NCBI GenBank assembly: GCA_024760525.1
Contig: CP060499.1
Span: 682,001 to 746,000, forward strand
Source of the DNA: Nitrospira sp.
GTDB lineage: Bacteria; Nitrospirota; Nitrospiria; Nitrospirales; Nitrospiraceae
Reading direction: 5' to 3'
Length of the DNA: 64,000 nucleotides
Below are positions 30,047 through 38,507 of the stretch, one piece after another (within the stretch, counting starts at the first letter, position 1; every line of letters starts with the position of its first letter). The notes under the pieces were generated by a model. The model saw nothing but the letters and a program-made list of their open reading frames with translations. It made no database searches and was not told the DNA's origin. A program made the position numbers and the translations under genes.

Positions 30047-30801
30047 TCATTCTGAAAACGCCCGCCGAGATCGAAGTGATGGCGGCGGCGTCACGGGTGG
30101 TAGCTGAGGCGCTGGAGATCGTCAAGAAGGCGGTTCATCCCGGTATCAGCACCGAAGAACTGGATTGGATTGCTGAGGAGGAAATACGAGCCAGAGGGGC
30201 GGTTCCAGCGTTCAAGGGCTATCGGAACTATCCCAAGACCCTCTGTGCCTCTGTGAACGAACAGGTGGTTCACGGTATCCCTTCGAAGCGAAAGCTTAAG
30301 GAGGGAGATATTATTGGGCTGGATCTTGGTGCGATTGTCGGTGGATTCTATGGAGATTCTGCCGTGACCGTCGCGGTCGGGCGAATCCCTGAGGCGACAG
30401 AGAAACTGGTTCGGGTGACAAAAGAGGCGCTTGATCTGGGGATCAAACAGGCCGTCGTCGGCAATCGATTGACGGACATCTCGTATGCCGTGCAGCGTCA
30501 TGTCGAATCGGCCGGATTCTCGGTCGTGACAGAGTTTGTCGGTCACGGGATCGGTCGGCAGTTGCATGAAGAACCCCAAGTTCCCAACTATGGGAAACCT
30601 GGGCAGGGGCCTCGCTTGCAGCCCGGGATGGTATTGGCGATTGAGCCGATGGTGAACATGGGTCGGAGTGCTGTTCGTGTTCTTGAGGATCGATGGACGG
30701 CTGTCACGGTGGATGGCAGTCTGTCTGCCCACTTCGAGCATACGATTGCCATACAACCGGCCGGACCTCCCCAGGTTTTGAGTCAGATCGAGAAACTTTA
30801 G
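30043..30801 (+). CDS. map: Methionine aminopeptidase, type I
   Basis: 252 residues. It removes the initiator methionine from new proteins. The five metal ligands are recognisable: two Asp in DLGAIVGGFYGDSAVT, His in GHGIGRQLHEEP, Glu in LAIEPMV and Glu in FEHTIAI. It has no N-terminal zinc-finger extension, so it is a type Ia enzyme. Its ATG overlaps the adk stop (ATGA). infA follows after 25 bases. Confidence 0.97.
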   Translation: MIILKTPAEIEVMAAASRVVAEALEIVKKAVHPGISTEELDWIAEEEIRARGAVPAFKGYRNYPKTLCASVNEQVVHGIPSKRKLKEGDIIGLDLGAIVGGFYGDSAVTVAVGRIPEATEKLVRVTKEALDLGIKQAVVGNRLTDISYAVQRHVESAGFSVVTEFVGHGIGRQLHEEPQVPNYGKPGQGPRLQPGMVLAIEPMVNMGRSAVRVLEDRWTAVTVDGSLSAHFEHTIAIQPAGPPQVLSQIEKL

Positions 30802-30826
30802 GTTTCCAGGAAGAATACAGAACGAC

Positions 30827-31045
30827 GTGGCAAAAGAAGACATTATTGAAGTTCAGGGCTCGGTCGCGGAGACGCTTCCCAACGCCATGTTTCGGGTGAA
30901 ACTCGAAAACGGCCATATCATATTGGCTCATATCTCGGGGAAAATGCGGATGCATTTCATTCGCATTCTTCCTGGCGATAAGGTCACGGTGGAGATGTCG
31001 CCGTACGATTTGACCAGAGGCCGTATTACCTATCGCTTTAAGTAA
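30827..31045 (+). CDS. infA: Translation initiation factor IF-1
   Basis: 72 residues, the standard length, a single OB fold that blocks the A site during initiation. VAKEDIIEVQGSVAETLPN, KLENGHIILAHISGKMRMH and PYDLTRGRITYRFK are canonical. It starts at GTG 30827. Lying between map and rpmJ, it keeps the ancestral order. Confidence 0.98.
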   Translation: MAKEDIIEVQGSVAETLPNAMFRVKLENGHIILAHISGKMRMHFIRILPGDKVTVEMSPYDLTRGRITYRFK

Positions 31046-31063
31046 CGGGAGCCGTGAATTCAT

Positions 31064-31177
31064 ATGAAGGTCAAATCATCAGTGAAGCCCATTTGCGCGA
31101 AGTGCAAAGTCGTACGCCGTCGGGGAGTCGTTCGGATTCTCTGCAACAACCCTCGTCATAAGCAACGACAGGGATGA
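31064..31177 (+). CDS. rpmJ: 50S ribosomal protein L36
   Basis: 37 residues, the canonical size. The zinc ligands C11, C14, C27 and H32 (CAKC, LCNNPRH) are all present, so this is the zinc-type L36. It begins MKVKSSVKPICAKC and ends KQRQG. It lies 18 bases after infA, just before the S13-S11-S4-alpha genes. Confidence 0.96.
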   Translation: MKVKSSVKPICAKCKVVRRRGVVRILCNNPRHKQRQG

Positions 31178-31289
31178 ATGACAGCCCCGAACGACGGGTG
31201 CTGAATCTCGAGCGTATATGTATGATGGACGCAACGAATGAGGAAGCAGGCTCTTAGCTAGTGCCCAAGCACGTATATCTGGAGGAAGC

Positions 31290-31688
31290 ATGGCACGTAT
31301 TGCTGGCGTCGATTTACCGCGGAACAAACGAACGGATATAGGGTTGACGTATATCTACGGGATCGGGCGAGTGTCCGCTCAACATATTCTCGACGAAGCC
31401 GGTGTCGATGGGGCGGTCCGTGTCAAGGATCTCAGCGAGGATAAGATCGTCAAGTTACGTGAAATCATCGAGCGCGACCATCGGGTCGAAGGGGATCTTC
31501 GCAAAGAAGTGTCGCTCAATATCAAGCGGTTGATCGACACTGGATCGTACCGAGGGCTACGCCATCGCAAAGGATTGCCTGTTCGTGGTCAGCGGACCAA
31601 GACGAATGCCCGGACACGCAAGGGACGACGTGCGGGCGTCAGTAGTAAACCGAGGCCGACGGTCACCAAAACGGCGCCAAGCGCCTAA
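31290..31688 (+). CDS. rpsM: 30S ribosomal protein S13
   Basis: 132 residues, about 10 longer than usual through a basic/Thr-rich C-terminal tail (RRAGVSSKPRPTVTKTAPSA). S13 bridges the head of 30S to L5 and touches P-site tRNA. MARIAGVDLPRNKR and YRGLRHRKGLPVRGQRTKTNARTRKG are diagnostic. GGAGGAAGC precedes the ATG. The 112-base gap to rpmJ has no gene; in E. coli the S4-binding control site lies here, but I could not confirm one. Confidence 0.97.
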   Translation: MARIAGVDLPRNKRTDIGLTYIYGIGRVSAQHILDEAGVDGAVRVKDLSEDKIVKLREIIERDHRVEGDLRKEVSLNIKRLIDTGSYRGLRHRKGLPVRGQRTKTNARTRKGRRAGVSSKPRPTVTKTAPSA

Positions 31689-31714
31689 TCTGCTGAAACA
31701 GCCGGAGGAGTTGT

Positions 31715-32098
31715 ATGAGCGTGAAAAAAGGCAAGAAGAAAGAGCGTCGGATCGTTCAGAGTGGAGTGGCGCATGTTCAAGCATCGTTCAACAATACGAT
31801 CGTGACGATCACCGACATGAGCGGCAATACGGTGGTATGGGCAAGCGCGGGCAATCAAGGGTTCAAGGGATCGCGAAAGAGCACCCCGTTTGCTGCGCAA
31901 CGCGCCGGGGAGGCAGCAGCGCGAAAAGCCATGGAAAGTGGGATGCGGCAGGTCGATGTGTATGTCAATGGTCCGGGTTCCGGTCGAGAATCGGCTATTC
32001 GCTCCCTGCAGGGAGCTGGTTTGCGGATCAACTTGATTCGTGACGTGACACCGATTCCGCACAATGGATGCCGGCCGCCCAAGCGGCGGCGAGTCTAA
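31715..32098 (+). CDS. rpsK: 30S ribosomal protein S11
   Basis: 127 residues. S11 forms part of the platform near the anti-Shine-Dalgarno region. GVAHVQASFNNTIVTITDMSGN (about 18-39), GPGSGRESAIRSLQ and the C-terminal DVTPIPHNGCRPPKRRRV match the family exactly. GGAGGAG is ahead of the ATG. Confidence 0.98.
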   Translation: MSVKKGKKKERRIVQSGVAHVQASFNNTIVTITDMSGNTVVWASAGNQGFKGSRKSTPFAAQRAGEAAARKAMESGMRQVDVYVNGPGSGRESAIRSLQGAGLRINLIRDVTPIPHNGCRPPKRRRV

Positions 32099-32185
32099 CC
32101 CCAAGAAGGAGTGAGTCCTCTGGGTCAGAGGGTCCAGATGACCGGTTTTTCAAGCAATTAGTAGCCATTTGGCGAGGAGGCAGCA

Positions 32186-32812
32186 GTGGCAAGGTATCGT
32201 GGTCCAGTCTGTCGGTTGTGTCGGCGAGAAGGTGAGAAGCTCTTTCTCAAGGGCACTCGCTGTATGACGGAGAAATGTGCCATCGAACGCCGGAGCTATC
32301 CTCCTGGGCAACATGGGCAGGGGCGTCAGCGTACCTCGGACTATAGCCTTCAGTTGCGCGAGAAGCAGAAGCTGCGTCGAATCTATGGTCTTCAGGAGTG
32401 TCAATTCCGTGGTGTGTTTGAACGTGCCGAGCGACAGACCGGGGTCACCGGCGATGCCTTATTGAGATTGCTCGAATGCCGATTGGACAATGTCGCGTAC
32501 CGATTGGGGTTTGGGGCTTCTCGGAAACAAGCTCGTCAGATGGTCAGTCATGGCCATTTCACAGTGAACGGCAAGAAGATTACGGTGGCCGGTGCCTTGG
32601 TGAAACCAGGTGATGTGATTGAGATTCGTGAGCGGAGTCGAGATTTGGCGGCCATCCAAGCCGCGTTGGAATCCGTCGATAGCCGGGGGATTCCCGATTG
32701 GCTTGAACTGGATAAAGGGGCGTTCAAGGGAATTGTGCGGGCCTTGCCGGTAAAGGAGCAGATCGCGTTGCCGGTAAACGAACAGATGGTGGTGGAATTG
32801 TACTCACGATAG
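32186..32812 (+). CDS. rpsD: 30S ribosomal protein S4
   Basis: 208 residues. S4 nucleates 30S assembly and helps fidelity. The N-terminal part has four cysteines (CRLC...C...C, about 9-34), the zinc-type S4. The S4 RNA-binding domain includes RLDNVAYRLGFGASRKQARQMVSHGHF (about 94-120). GTG 32186 is the start, with GAGGAGG before it. It lies between rpsK and rpoA, the usual order. Confidence 0.97.
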   Translation: MARYRGPVCRLCRREGEKLFLKGTRCMTEKCAIERRSYPPGQHGQGRQRTSDYSLQLREKQKLRRIYGLQECQFRGVFERAERQTGVTGDALLRLLECRLDNVAYRLGFGASRKQARQMVSHGHFTVNGKKITVAGALVKPGDVIEIRERSRDLAAIQAALESVDSRGIPDWLELDKGAFKGIVRALPVKEQIALPVNEQMVVELYSR

Positions 32813-32891
32813 GTTGCCGGTCTGAATTTCATTCCGTTGGTTCAGGTCATCTGTCAATGTGTTCCTCACTCGATGGTATGGAGGGTGGGTC

Positions 32892-33896
32892 ATGATCAAA
32901 GCGATGAAAGACTTTCAGATCCCAATGCGGGTGGAAGTCGACAAGGATGCGCATTCCCCCACATTTGGGCGGTTCACGACGGAAGCGTTTGAACGGGGGT
33001 TTGGCACCACGATCGGTAACGCCCTCCGTCGCATTTTGTTGTCGTCGCTTACGGGGGCTGCGGTTACGACGGTGAAGATCGAAGGAGTCGTGCACGAGTT
33101 TTCGACGATTTCGGGTGTGACGGAAGATGTTACGGCGATCATCCTGAATATCAAGAGCTTGCGGTTAGCGCTTCACACCGACAAGCCGAAGACCATTCGG
33201 TTGAAAAAGAAGGGCCCCGGAGAGGCGAAAGGCTCCGATATTCTTCACGACGCTGACGTGGCGATTCTGACGCCTGATTTGCATATCGCGACGCTCGACA
33301 AAGATGCGACGCTTGATATCGAAATGACCGTCAAGCATGGGCGAGGGTATGTGCCGGCCGAGCGCAATAAGGAAGAAGGATTGCCGATCGGGGTGATCGC
33401 CATCGATTCCATCTTCTCTCCGATCAAGCGTGTGAATTTCCATGTTGAGAATGCGCGTGTCGGGCGGATGACGGACTATGACAAGCTGACGATGGAGATC
33501 TGGACGGACGGCACCATCAGTCCACGGGACGCCCTTTCTACTGGAGCGGGCATTCTGCGCGAACATTTGGATATCTTTATCAATCCGGAGGAGCGCAGCG
33601 AAGGGAAAAGCGAAGCAGGGTACGAGGAGTCTCAGCGGGAAGTGAATAAGAATCTCTCCCGCAGCGTGAACGAGTTGGAGCTGTCGGTTCGCGCGGCCAA
33701 TTGCCTGAAAAACGCGAATATCAAGACGATCGCGGATCTTGTGCAAAAATCGGAAGGAGAGATGCTTCGGACGAAAAACTTCGGGAAGAAGTCCCTCAAC
33801 GAGATCAAGGAAATTCTTACTGAGATGGGACTTTCGTTGGGGACTAAAATCGAGGCTGCGTCGTCTCCGCACAATGGAAGTCCGAAGCCCGAGTAA
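32892..33896 (+). CDS. rpoA: DNA-directed RNA polymerase subunit alpha
   Basis: 334 residues. The N-terminal domain (about 1-230), with GFGTTIGNALRRILLSSLTGAAVT, dimerises and starts polymerase assembly. The C-terminal domain (about 255-320), with NCLKNANIKTIADLVQKSEGEMLRTKNFG, binds UP elements and activators. ATG 32892 follows GGAGG by seven bases; the 11 upstream codons in frame are not RpoA-like. Confidence 0.97.
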   Translation: MIKAMKDFQIPMRVEVDKDAHSPTFGRFTTEAFERGFGTTIGNALRRILLSSLTGAAVTTVKIEGVVHEFSTISGVTEDVTAIILNIKSLRLALHTDKPKTIRLKKKGPGEAKGSDILHDADVAILTPDLHIATLDKDATLDIEMTVKHGRGYVPAERNKEEGLPIGVIAIDSIFSPIKRVNFHVENARVGRMTDYDKLTMEIWTDGTISPRDALSTGAGILREHLDIFINPEERSEGKSEAGYEESQREVNKNLSRSVNELELSVRAANCLKNANIKTIADLVQKSEGEMLRTKNFGKKSLNEIKEILTEMGLSLGTKIEAASSPHNGSPKPE

Positions 33897-33920
33897 TGCT
33901 TTCTAGCCAAGGGGAATACC

Positions 33921-34352
33921 GTGCGACATAGGAAAAAAGGACGACAACTTGGGCGGCAGACCAAGCACCGAGGAGCGTTGTTCAGAAACTTGGTGACCTC
34001 GTTGCTGGATCAAGAGCGAATCGAGACCACGGGAGCGAAGGCCAAGGAGATCCGAGGGTTTACCGATCGTATGATCACACTTGGCAAGGAAGGGACGCTT
34101 CCTGCTCGACGGCGGGCATTGGGGTTTCTTCGCAGCAAGGCCGTTGTGTCCAAACTGTTCGCCGATGTTGCCGTAAGATTCAAGGATCGTTCGGGCGGAT
34201 ACACGCGAATTGTGAAAACTCGGCGCCGTATTGGAGATGCTGCTGAGATGGTGGCGATTGAGTTAGTGTCCCGCCCGGAAATAACGACCAAGAAGAAGTC
34301 GGCTGCTCGGACTGCACAGCCTGCGTCAGGCGAGACCGGAACGTCGGCGTAA
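33921..34352 (+). CDS. rplQ: 50S ribosomal protein L17
   Basis: 143 residues. L17 is near the exit tunnel. MRHRKKGRQLGRQTKHRGALFRNLVTSLL at the N terminus is diagnostic; DRSGGYTRIVKTRRRIGDAAEMVAIELV closes the core. A 25-residue Lys/Ala/Thr tail follows. GTG 33921 is the start. It is the last gene of the ribosomal block; a strong terminator follows after 33 bases. Confidence 0.97.
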   Translation: MRHRKKGRQLGRQTKHRGALFRNLVTSLLDQERIETTGAKAKEIRGFTDRMITLGKEGTLPARRRALGFLRSKAVVSKLFADVAVRFKDRSGGYTRIVKTRRRIGDAAEMVAIELVSRPEITTKKKSAARTAQPASGETGTSA

Positions 34353-34385
34353 GTTTCAAACAACCACACTCGGTTTGTACGTCAA

Positions 34386-34422
34386 GACTCCCGCGTGAAA
34401 CCACGCGGGAGTCTTTTTGTTT
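34386..34422 (+). terminator. Intrinsic terminator after rplQ
   Basis: GACTCCCGCGTG (34386-34397) and CACGCGGGAGTC (34402-34413) form a perfect 12-bp stem with loop AAAC, followed by TTTTTGTTT. This is a textbook Rho-independent terminator and ends the ribosomal superoperon. Confidence 0.95.
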
Positions 34423-34440
34423 CTGGTTCTCCGGAGGACG

Positions 34441-34469
34441 TTTACTTGACAAGCGGTGCATGCTACGAT
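34441..34469 (+). promoter_or_regulatory. Probable promoter for the lpt-rpoN cluster
   Basis: After the rplQ terminator, TTTACT (34441-34446) lies 17 bases before TACGAT (34464-34469), which has a TG extension one base upstream. A perfect TTGACA overlaps at 34446 but is only 12 bases from that -10, so it probably does not pair with it. The start would be near 34476, about 40 bases before lptC. Confidence 0.4.
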
Positions 34470-34515
34470 CGTGCCAGCTATCACCGTGGATCTATGTTGG
34501 GGGAATTCCTAACGC

Positions 34516-35088
34516 ATGTGGGAACTCGTAGCGAGACGAACCCTCCTCACATTGAGCGTGCTCTTGGCCGCGTTTCTCGGCGTTCTTCTCTTCAGAAATG
34601 CTGACTCAGTGTCTACTGGCCAGGCGGTACCTTCCGGATCGATTGAACAAGCAGATGCCAAACTCTTGGAGTTCACCTTTACGCAGTCAAAAGGCGAGGT
34701 TGTCCAATGGCAAGTGCAGGCCAAGCAGGCTCGGCTATTTGAGCAAGAAAAGCGCGCGGTGCTCCGCGAGGTTGCCCTCATCTTCTATGGTGGGGAAGGT
34801 GAAGAAGTGACCGTGCATGGCGACGAAGGGACACTCGATACCGCAACGAAGGACTTTGCGTTGGCCAATCGTGATACGCCCATTGTCGTGGAAACCAAGA
34901 GCGGGTATACCATTTATACCAATCATTTGGTCTGGACGGATGAGGCTAAAGAAATTCGGACGGGGGATCCTGTGCGGATCGTGGGGCATGGGCTGGTGGT
35001 AACGGGACAGGGGTTGCTCGGGCGAATGGAGTCTGAAGAATTCGAGGTTTTACAAGATGTCCATGTGGATCTGGTACCTTCTTCTTAA
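34516..35088 (+). CDS. lptC: LPS export protein LptC
   Basis: 190 residues. LptC is the bitopic inner-membrane protein that passes lipopolysaccharide from LptB2FG to LptA. One N-terminal span (about 8-27) is followed by a periplasmic beta-jellyroll with the pattern VVQWQVQAKQARLFEQEKRAVLREV and VHGDEGTLDTATKDFAL. Length matches E. coli LptC (191). Sequence identity in this family is low; adjacency to lptA and lptB makes the call firm. It overlaps lptA by 32 bases. Confidence 0.88.
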   Translation: MWELVARRTLLTLSVLLAAFLGVLLFRNADSVSTGQAVPSGSIEQADAKLLEFTFTQSKGEVVQWQVQAKQARLFEQEKRAVLREVALIFYGGEGEEVTVHGDEGTLDTATKDFALANRDTPIVVETKSGYTIYTNHLVWTDEAKEIRTGDPVRIVGHGLVVTGQGLLGRMESEEFEVLQDVHVDLVPSS

Positions 35089-35665
35089 TGTCATCTTCGT
35101 CGGATCCACGTTGGCAGCTCCTTCAATGGAATCTGGAAACCTGAAGAGGAGTGTGGAAGCATCCGACGTGCCGACGACGATTACTTCCAAGAAAATGACG
35201 GTGCGAAACCAAGACAGCCAGGCAGTTTTCGAAGGAATGGTCGTGCTCACTCGCGGCCCACTCGTTGTCCACTCAGATAAGATGGTTGTCCTGTTCAATT
35301 CGCGAAACCGTGAGAACACGCAGTCGCCTCGTGGAGGAACGGATCAGGGGGATTCCGTTCACAACTCCCCGCCCAAGGAGAGTAATGCCGTATCCACGGT
35401 GTCGAATCGTTCCGTGAGCCGGATCGAGGCGACGGCTGACGCCCATCACGTCAAGATCAAGTATGAGAATGGCAACGCCACGTGCCAAAAAGCCGTGTAT
35501 TTCGTTGACGGCGAAAAGATTGTGCTGACGGGCGATCCTGTGGCATGGGAAAAAGGGACCCGTGTCAGCGGCAAACAGATTACGATCTATTTGACGGAAG
35601 AGCGGAGTGTGGTGGAGGGAGGCTCCCATGTACGCATCGAAGGCGAGGGCCCGAACCAACCATGA
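35057..35665 (+). CDS. lptA: LPS transport periplasmic protein LptA
   Basis: 202 residues. LptA forms the periplasmic bridge for lipopolysaccharide. A signal peptide (about 1-21, ending in LAA) precedes an OstA-like domain: ITSKKMTVRNQDSQAVFEGMVVLTRG (about 42-67), DGEKIVLTGDPVAW and TIYLTEERSVVEGG. A Ser/Asn-rich, probably disordered insert of about 35 residues (85-120) interrupts it and is absent from E. coli LptA. ATG 35057 has GAGG nine bases ahead. It starts inside lptC and overlaps lptB by four bases. Confidence 0.88.
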   Translation: MSMWIWYLLLNVIFVGSTLAAPSMESGNLKRSVEASDVPTTITSKKMTVRNQDSQAVFEGMVVLTRGPLVVHSDKMVVLFNSRNRENTQSPRGGTDQGDSVHNSPPKESNAVSTVSNRSVSRIEATADAHHVKIKYENGNATCQKAVYFVDGEKIVLTGDPVAWEKGTRVSGKQITIYLTEERSVVEGGSHVRIEGEGPNQP

Positions 35666-36444
35666 CTCAGAGTGTTCACGCTGAGCCTGGCGCACTCGTC
35701 GATTTGCCCCCTGCACGGGAGGGGGCATGTCTGCGAGCCACAGGATTGGTGAAAAGTTTTCGTAGCCGTAAAGTCGTCAAGGGTGTCGCGATCGAGGTGT
35801 ACGCGGGTGAGGTGGTAGGACTTCTCGGTCCGAATGGGGCCGGGAAAACCACCATCTTCGACATGATGGTTGGTTTGTGTCAGCCCGATGAAGGAGAAAT
35901 AACCTTCAAAGGGGAATCCGTCACCAATCTGCCGATGTATAAACGAGCGCGTAGGGGAATCGGGTATTTGCCGCAGGAGTCATCCGTCTTTCGACGGCTT
36001 TCGGTGGAGCACAATGTCTTGGCGATTCTCGAAATGCTGGGGTATGCTCGTCACGAACGGAGCCAACGAGTGGATGCGTTGCTCAAGGAATTGGATCTCA
36101 TGCACATTCGAAAGAGCATGGCCTATGCGCTGTCGGGGGGAGAGCGACGGCGTTTGGAGATTACGCGTGCATTGGCGACCACGCCGTCCTTTATGCTATT
36201 GGATGAGCCATTTGCAGGGATTGACCCCATCGCGGTAGCCGATATTCAACAGATCATCACACGATTGAAAGAGAAGGGGATCGGTATATTGATCACCGAT
36301 CACAATGTGCAGGAAACGCTGTCGATCGTTGACCGGGCGTATATCATTAACGAAGGATTGATTCTGGAATCGGGGCCTCCCGAAGTGATCGTGCAAAGTG
36401 AGACTGCCCGAGCGGTCTATCTTGGAGAACAGTTTAAGTTATAG
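35662..36444 (+). CDS. lptB: LPS export ABC transporter ATPase LptB
   Basis: 260 residues. LptB powers extraction of lipopolysaccharide by LptFG (not in this window). Walker A is GPNGAGKTT (about 61-69), the signature LSGGERRR, Walker B FMLLDEPFAGIDP and the switch histidine DHNV. About 25 residues precede the ATPase core and are not conserved. Its ATG overlaps the lptA stop (ATGA); the frame is open further upstream but that stretch is lptA sequence. rpoN follows after 18 bases, as in many bacteria. Confidence 0.96.
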   Translation: MTQSVHAEPGALVDLPPAREGACLRATGLVKSFRSRKVVKGVAIEVYAGEVVGLLGPNGAGKTTIFDMMVGLCQPDEGEITFKGESVTNLPMYKRARRGIGYLPQESSVFRRLSVEHNVLAILEMLGYARHERSQRVDALLKELDLMHIRKSMAYALSGGERRRLEITRALATTPSFMLLDEPFAGIDPIAVADIQQIITRLKEKGIGILITDHNVQETLSIVDRAYIINEGLILESGPPEVIVQSETARAVYLGEQFKL

Positions 36445-36462
36445 AGGAATGAATCGTCCGCG

Positions 36463-37968
36463 ATGAAACTGCGTCTTGATCTAAAGCTCAGTCAAAAGTT
36501 AATCATGACGCCGCAACTGCAGCAGGCCATCAAGTTGTTGCAGCTGTCTCGCCTCGAATTGCAGCAAAGCCTCACGCAACACCTTATGGAGAACCCTTTA
36601 TTGGACGAGGTTCAAGCCGATGTGGAAGAAGGTGATCAGCTGGCCAATGAGGAAAAGGCTGAAGAAACGTCTACCTCGGCGGTGCAGGAGCAGTCGGCTG
36701 GGGCTGAAACGCCGGAAGAGCGAGGGTCGCCGGAGGAGTTTTCCGCTTCCGGATGGGAAGAATACTTTGGCAGGGATCGAAGGAACGGCGAGTCCGAATA
36801 TTCTTCAGCGCAAGACGACTTTCCCTCATACGAACAAACTGTGGCAAAGGCGACCTCTCTAGAAGAACATCTTCTCTGGCAATTGTCCCTGTCCACACTT
36901 CCTGAGCGAGACAAGGAACTGGGTCGCTTGGTCATCGGCAATCTCGATGACGACGGATATCTTCGCATTTCGTTGGCTGAAGTGATCGTTGGAACCAGTT
37001 TTACTGAAGCCGAAGCAGAATCCGTGCTCAAGGACATTCAGACTTTCGATCCGACCGGCGTCGCTGCGAGGGATCTTCCTGAATGCCTGCTGTTACAGCT
37101 GGGGCATTTAGGTCGAAACCCCTTCGGTTCGCTCGGGTCACCTCCCGGAGCGCTGAAGGGATCCATTATTGAGAGCATCGTCCTGCATCATTTGAAGGAC
37201 TTGGAAAAGAAGCAATATGCCAAGATCGCCAAGGCTTTGAACGTCACGGTCGAGGAAGTGTTTCAAGCCACGAAGATCATCGGAGAGCTCGAGCCCAAAC
37301 CCGGGCGGCCGTTCACCAATACACAGAACTATGTCATCGTTCCCGATGTGTTTGTGGTTAAAAATGAAGGGGAGTGGGTTGTGCTGTTAAACGATGACGG
37401 GCTGCCGCGCATGAGGATCAGCCCATATTACAAGCAGCTCATTTCCTCGGGACAGGGCGGAACTCCGGAGACCAAAGCCTACATGGATGAAAAGTTGCGA
37501 GCCGCGCAGTGGGTTATCCGAAGCATTGAGCAGCGCAATAGGACGATCGTCAAAGTCGTTTCCAGTATCGTCAAGTTTCAGGAGCAATTTTTTGACCATG
37601 GCGTACAATATCTCAAGCCATTGGTTCTCAAGCAGGTGGCTGAAGATATCGGGATGCACGAATCGACGATCAGCCGTGTGACGGCTAACAAATATATGTA
37701 CTGCCCGCAAGGTATGCTGGAGCTCAAGTTCTTCTTCAATGCCGGGCTCCAACGAGCCGACGAGCCTTCGGGGATGCATTCCTCCGTTTCCGTCAGAGAC
37801 ATGATTAAGACGATGGTGGCTGAAGAAGATGCCAAGCGTCCGTTGAAAGACGAAGAGATCGCCGCCAGACTTCGCCACCTGGGCGTGCTCATTGCGAGGA
37901 GGACGGTGGCCAAATATCGGGCTGAATTGAACATTCCTTCTGCCAGCCAGCGCAAACGGTTTTTTTGA
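36463..37968 (+). CDS. rpoN: RNA polymerase sigma-54 factor RpoN
   Basis: 501 residues. Sigma-54 directs polymerase to -24/-12 promoters with AAA+ activators. Region I (about 1-50) is Gln/Leu-rich: LSQKLIMTPQLQQAIKLLQL. An acidic region II (about 50-130) follows. The HTH and RpoN box ARRTVAKYR (478-486), which reads the -24 element, are near the C terminus. It lies between lptB and hpf, the common order. Nitrogen and pilus genes in the window are possible targets. Confidence 0.97.
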   Translation: MKLRLDLKLSQKLIMTPQLQQAIKLLQLSRLELQQSLTQHLMENPLLDEVQADVEEGDQLANEEKAEETSTSAVQEQSAGAETPEERGSPEEFSASGWEEYFGRDRRNGESEYSSAQDDFPSYEQTVAKATSLEEHLLWQLSLSTLPERDKELGRLVIGNLDDDGYLRISLAEVIVGTSFTEAEAESVLKDIQTFDPTGVAARDLPECLLLQLGHLGRNPFGSLGSPPGALKGSIIESIVLHHLKDLEKKQYAKIAKALNVTVEEVFQATKIIGELEPKPGRPFTNTQNYVIVPDVFVVKNEGEWVVLLNDDGLPRMRISPYYKQLISSGQGGTPETKAYMDEKLRAAQWVIRSIEQRNRTIVKVVSSIVKFQEQFFDHGVQYLKPLVLKQVAEDIGMHESTISRVTANKYMYCPQGMLELKFFFNAGLQRADEPSGMHSSVSVRDMIKTMVAEEDAKRPLKDEEIAARLRHLGVLIARRTVAKYRAELNIPSASQRKRFF

Positions 37969-38012
37969 TCGCTGCCGCTTCGCATCCAACGTGATCCAAA
38001 TTGGAGGTGAGC

Positions 38013-38324
38013 ATGAAGTTGAGAATTACAGGCCGCCACATGGACATCACGCCGGCGCTCAGAAACTATGTGGAAACTCGATTCGGTCGATTGGATCGCT
38101 ATGGGTTGAAGGTGGGATCACTCCAAGTTGTACTGGGAGTTGAAAAGCTTCAGCATAAGGGAGAAGTGACCGGTGCGGTCAGCGGCAAGCGAGTGCAAGC
38201 CAAGATATCGACCCCGGAGATGTATGCCACCATCGATGCGCTCGTCGACCGTGTGGATGCGCAGTTCCGAAAGTGGAAGGAGCGCCTCGTCAGTCATAAG
38301 CCAGCCAAGCCGAAGAGGGAGTGA
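38013..38324 (+). CDS. hpf: Ribosome hibernation promoting factor, short form
   Basis: 103 residues. It binds the 30S decoding region in stationary phase and promotes ribosome dimers. MKLRITGRHMDITPALRNYVETRFGRLDRY is typical, with a beta-alpha-beta-beta-beta-alpha fold and the basic tail KWKERLVSHKPAKPKRE. It lacks the C-terminal dimerisation domain of long HPF. GGAGGTGA sits just before ATG 38013. It lies 44 bases after rpoN; the EIIA-Ntr gene ptsN, usual after hpf, is absent. Confidence 0.92.
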   Translation: MKLRITGRHMDITPALRNYVETRFGRLDRYGLKVGSLQVVLGVEKLQHKGEVTGAVSGKRVQAKISTPEMYATIDALVDRVDAQFRKWKERLVSHKPAKPKRE

Positions 38325-38507
38325 CCTGTTTCTCCCCAAAGCACCCGCAATGAACAATGCGAGCGGTGCTCCTGGCGGACTCCGCTGCAGCGAGGGAGGA
38401 GGAACGCGAGGCATCGTGTTTGCCACGGTAGGTCTCATGTGCGGAGGATTCGGTCGTGACGGTCTGATCCGGATATCTTCGGTAGCGGTCGAGGCAATCC
38501 TGGACCT

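Noticed and set aside
34446..34451. Perfect TTGACA taken as the -35 of the lpt promoter
   Set aside because: Only 12 bases from the TACGAT -10; the TTTACT five bases further upstream gives a correct 17-base spacing.
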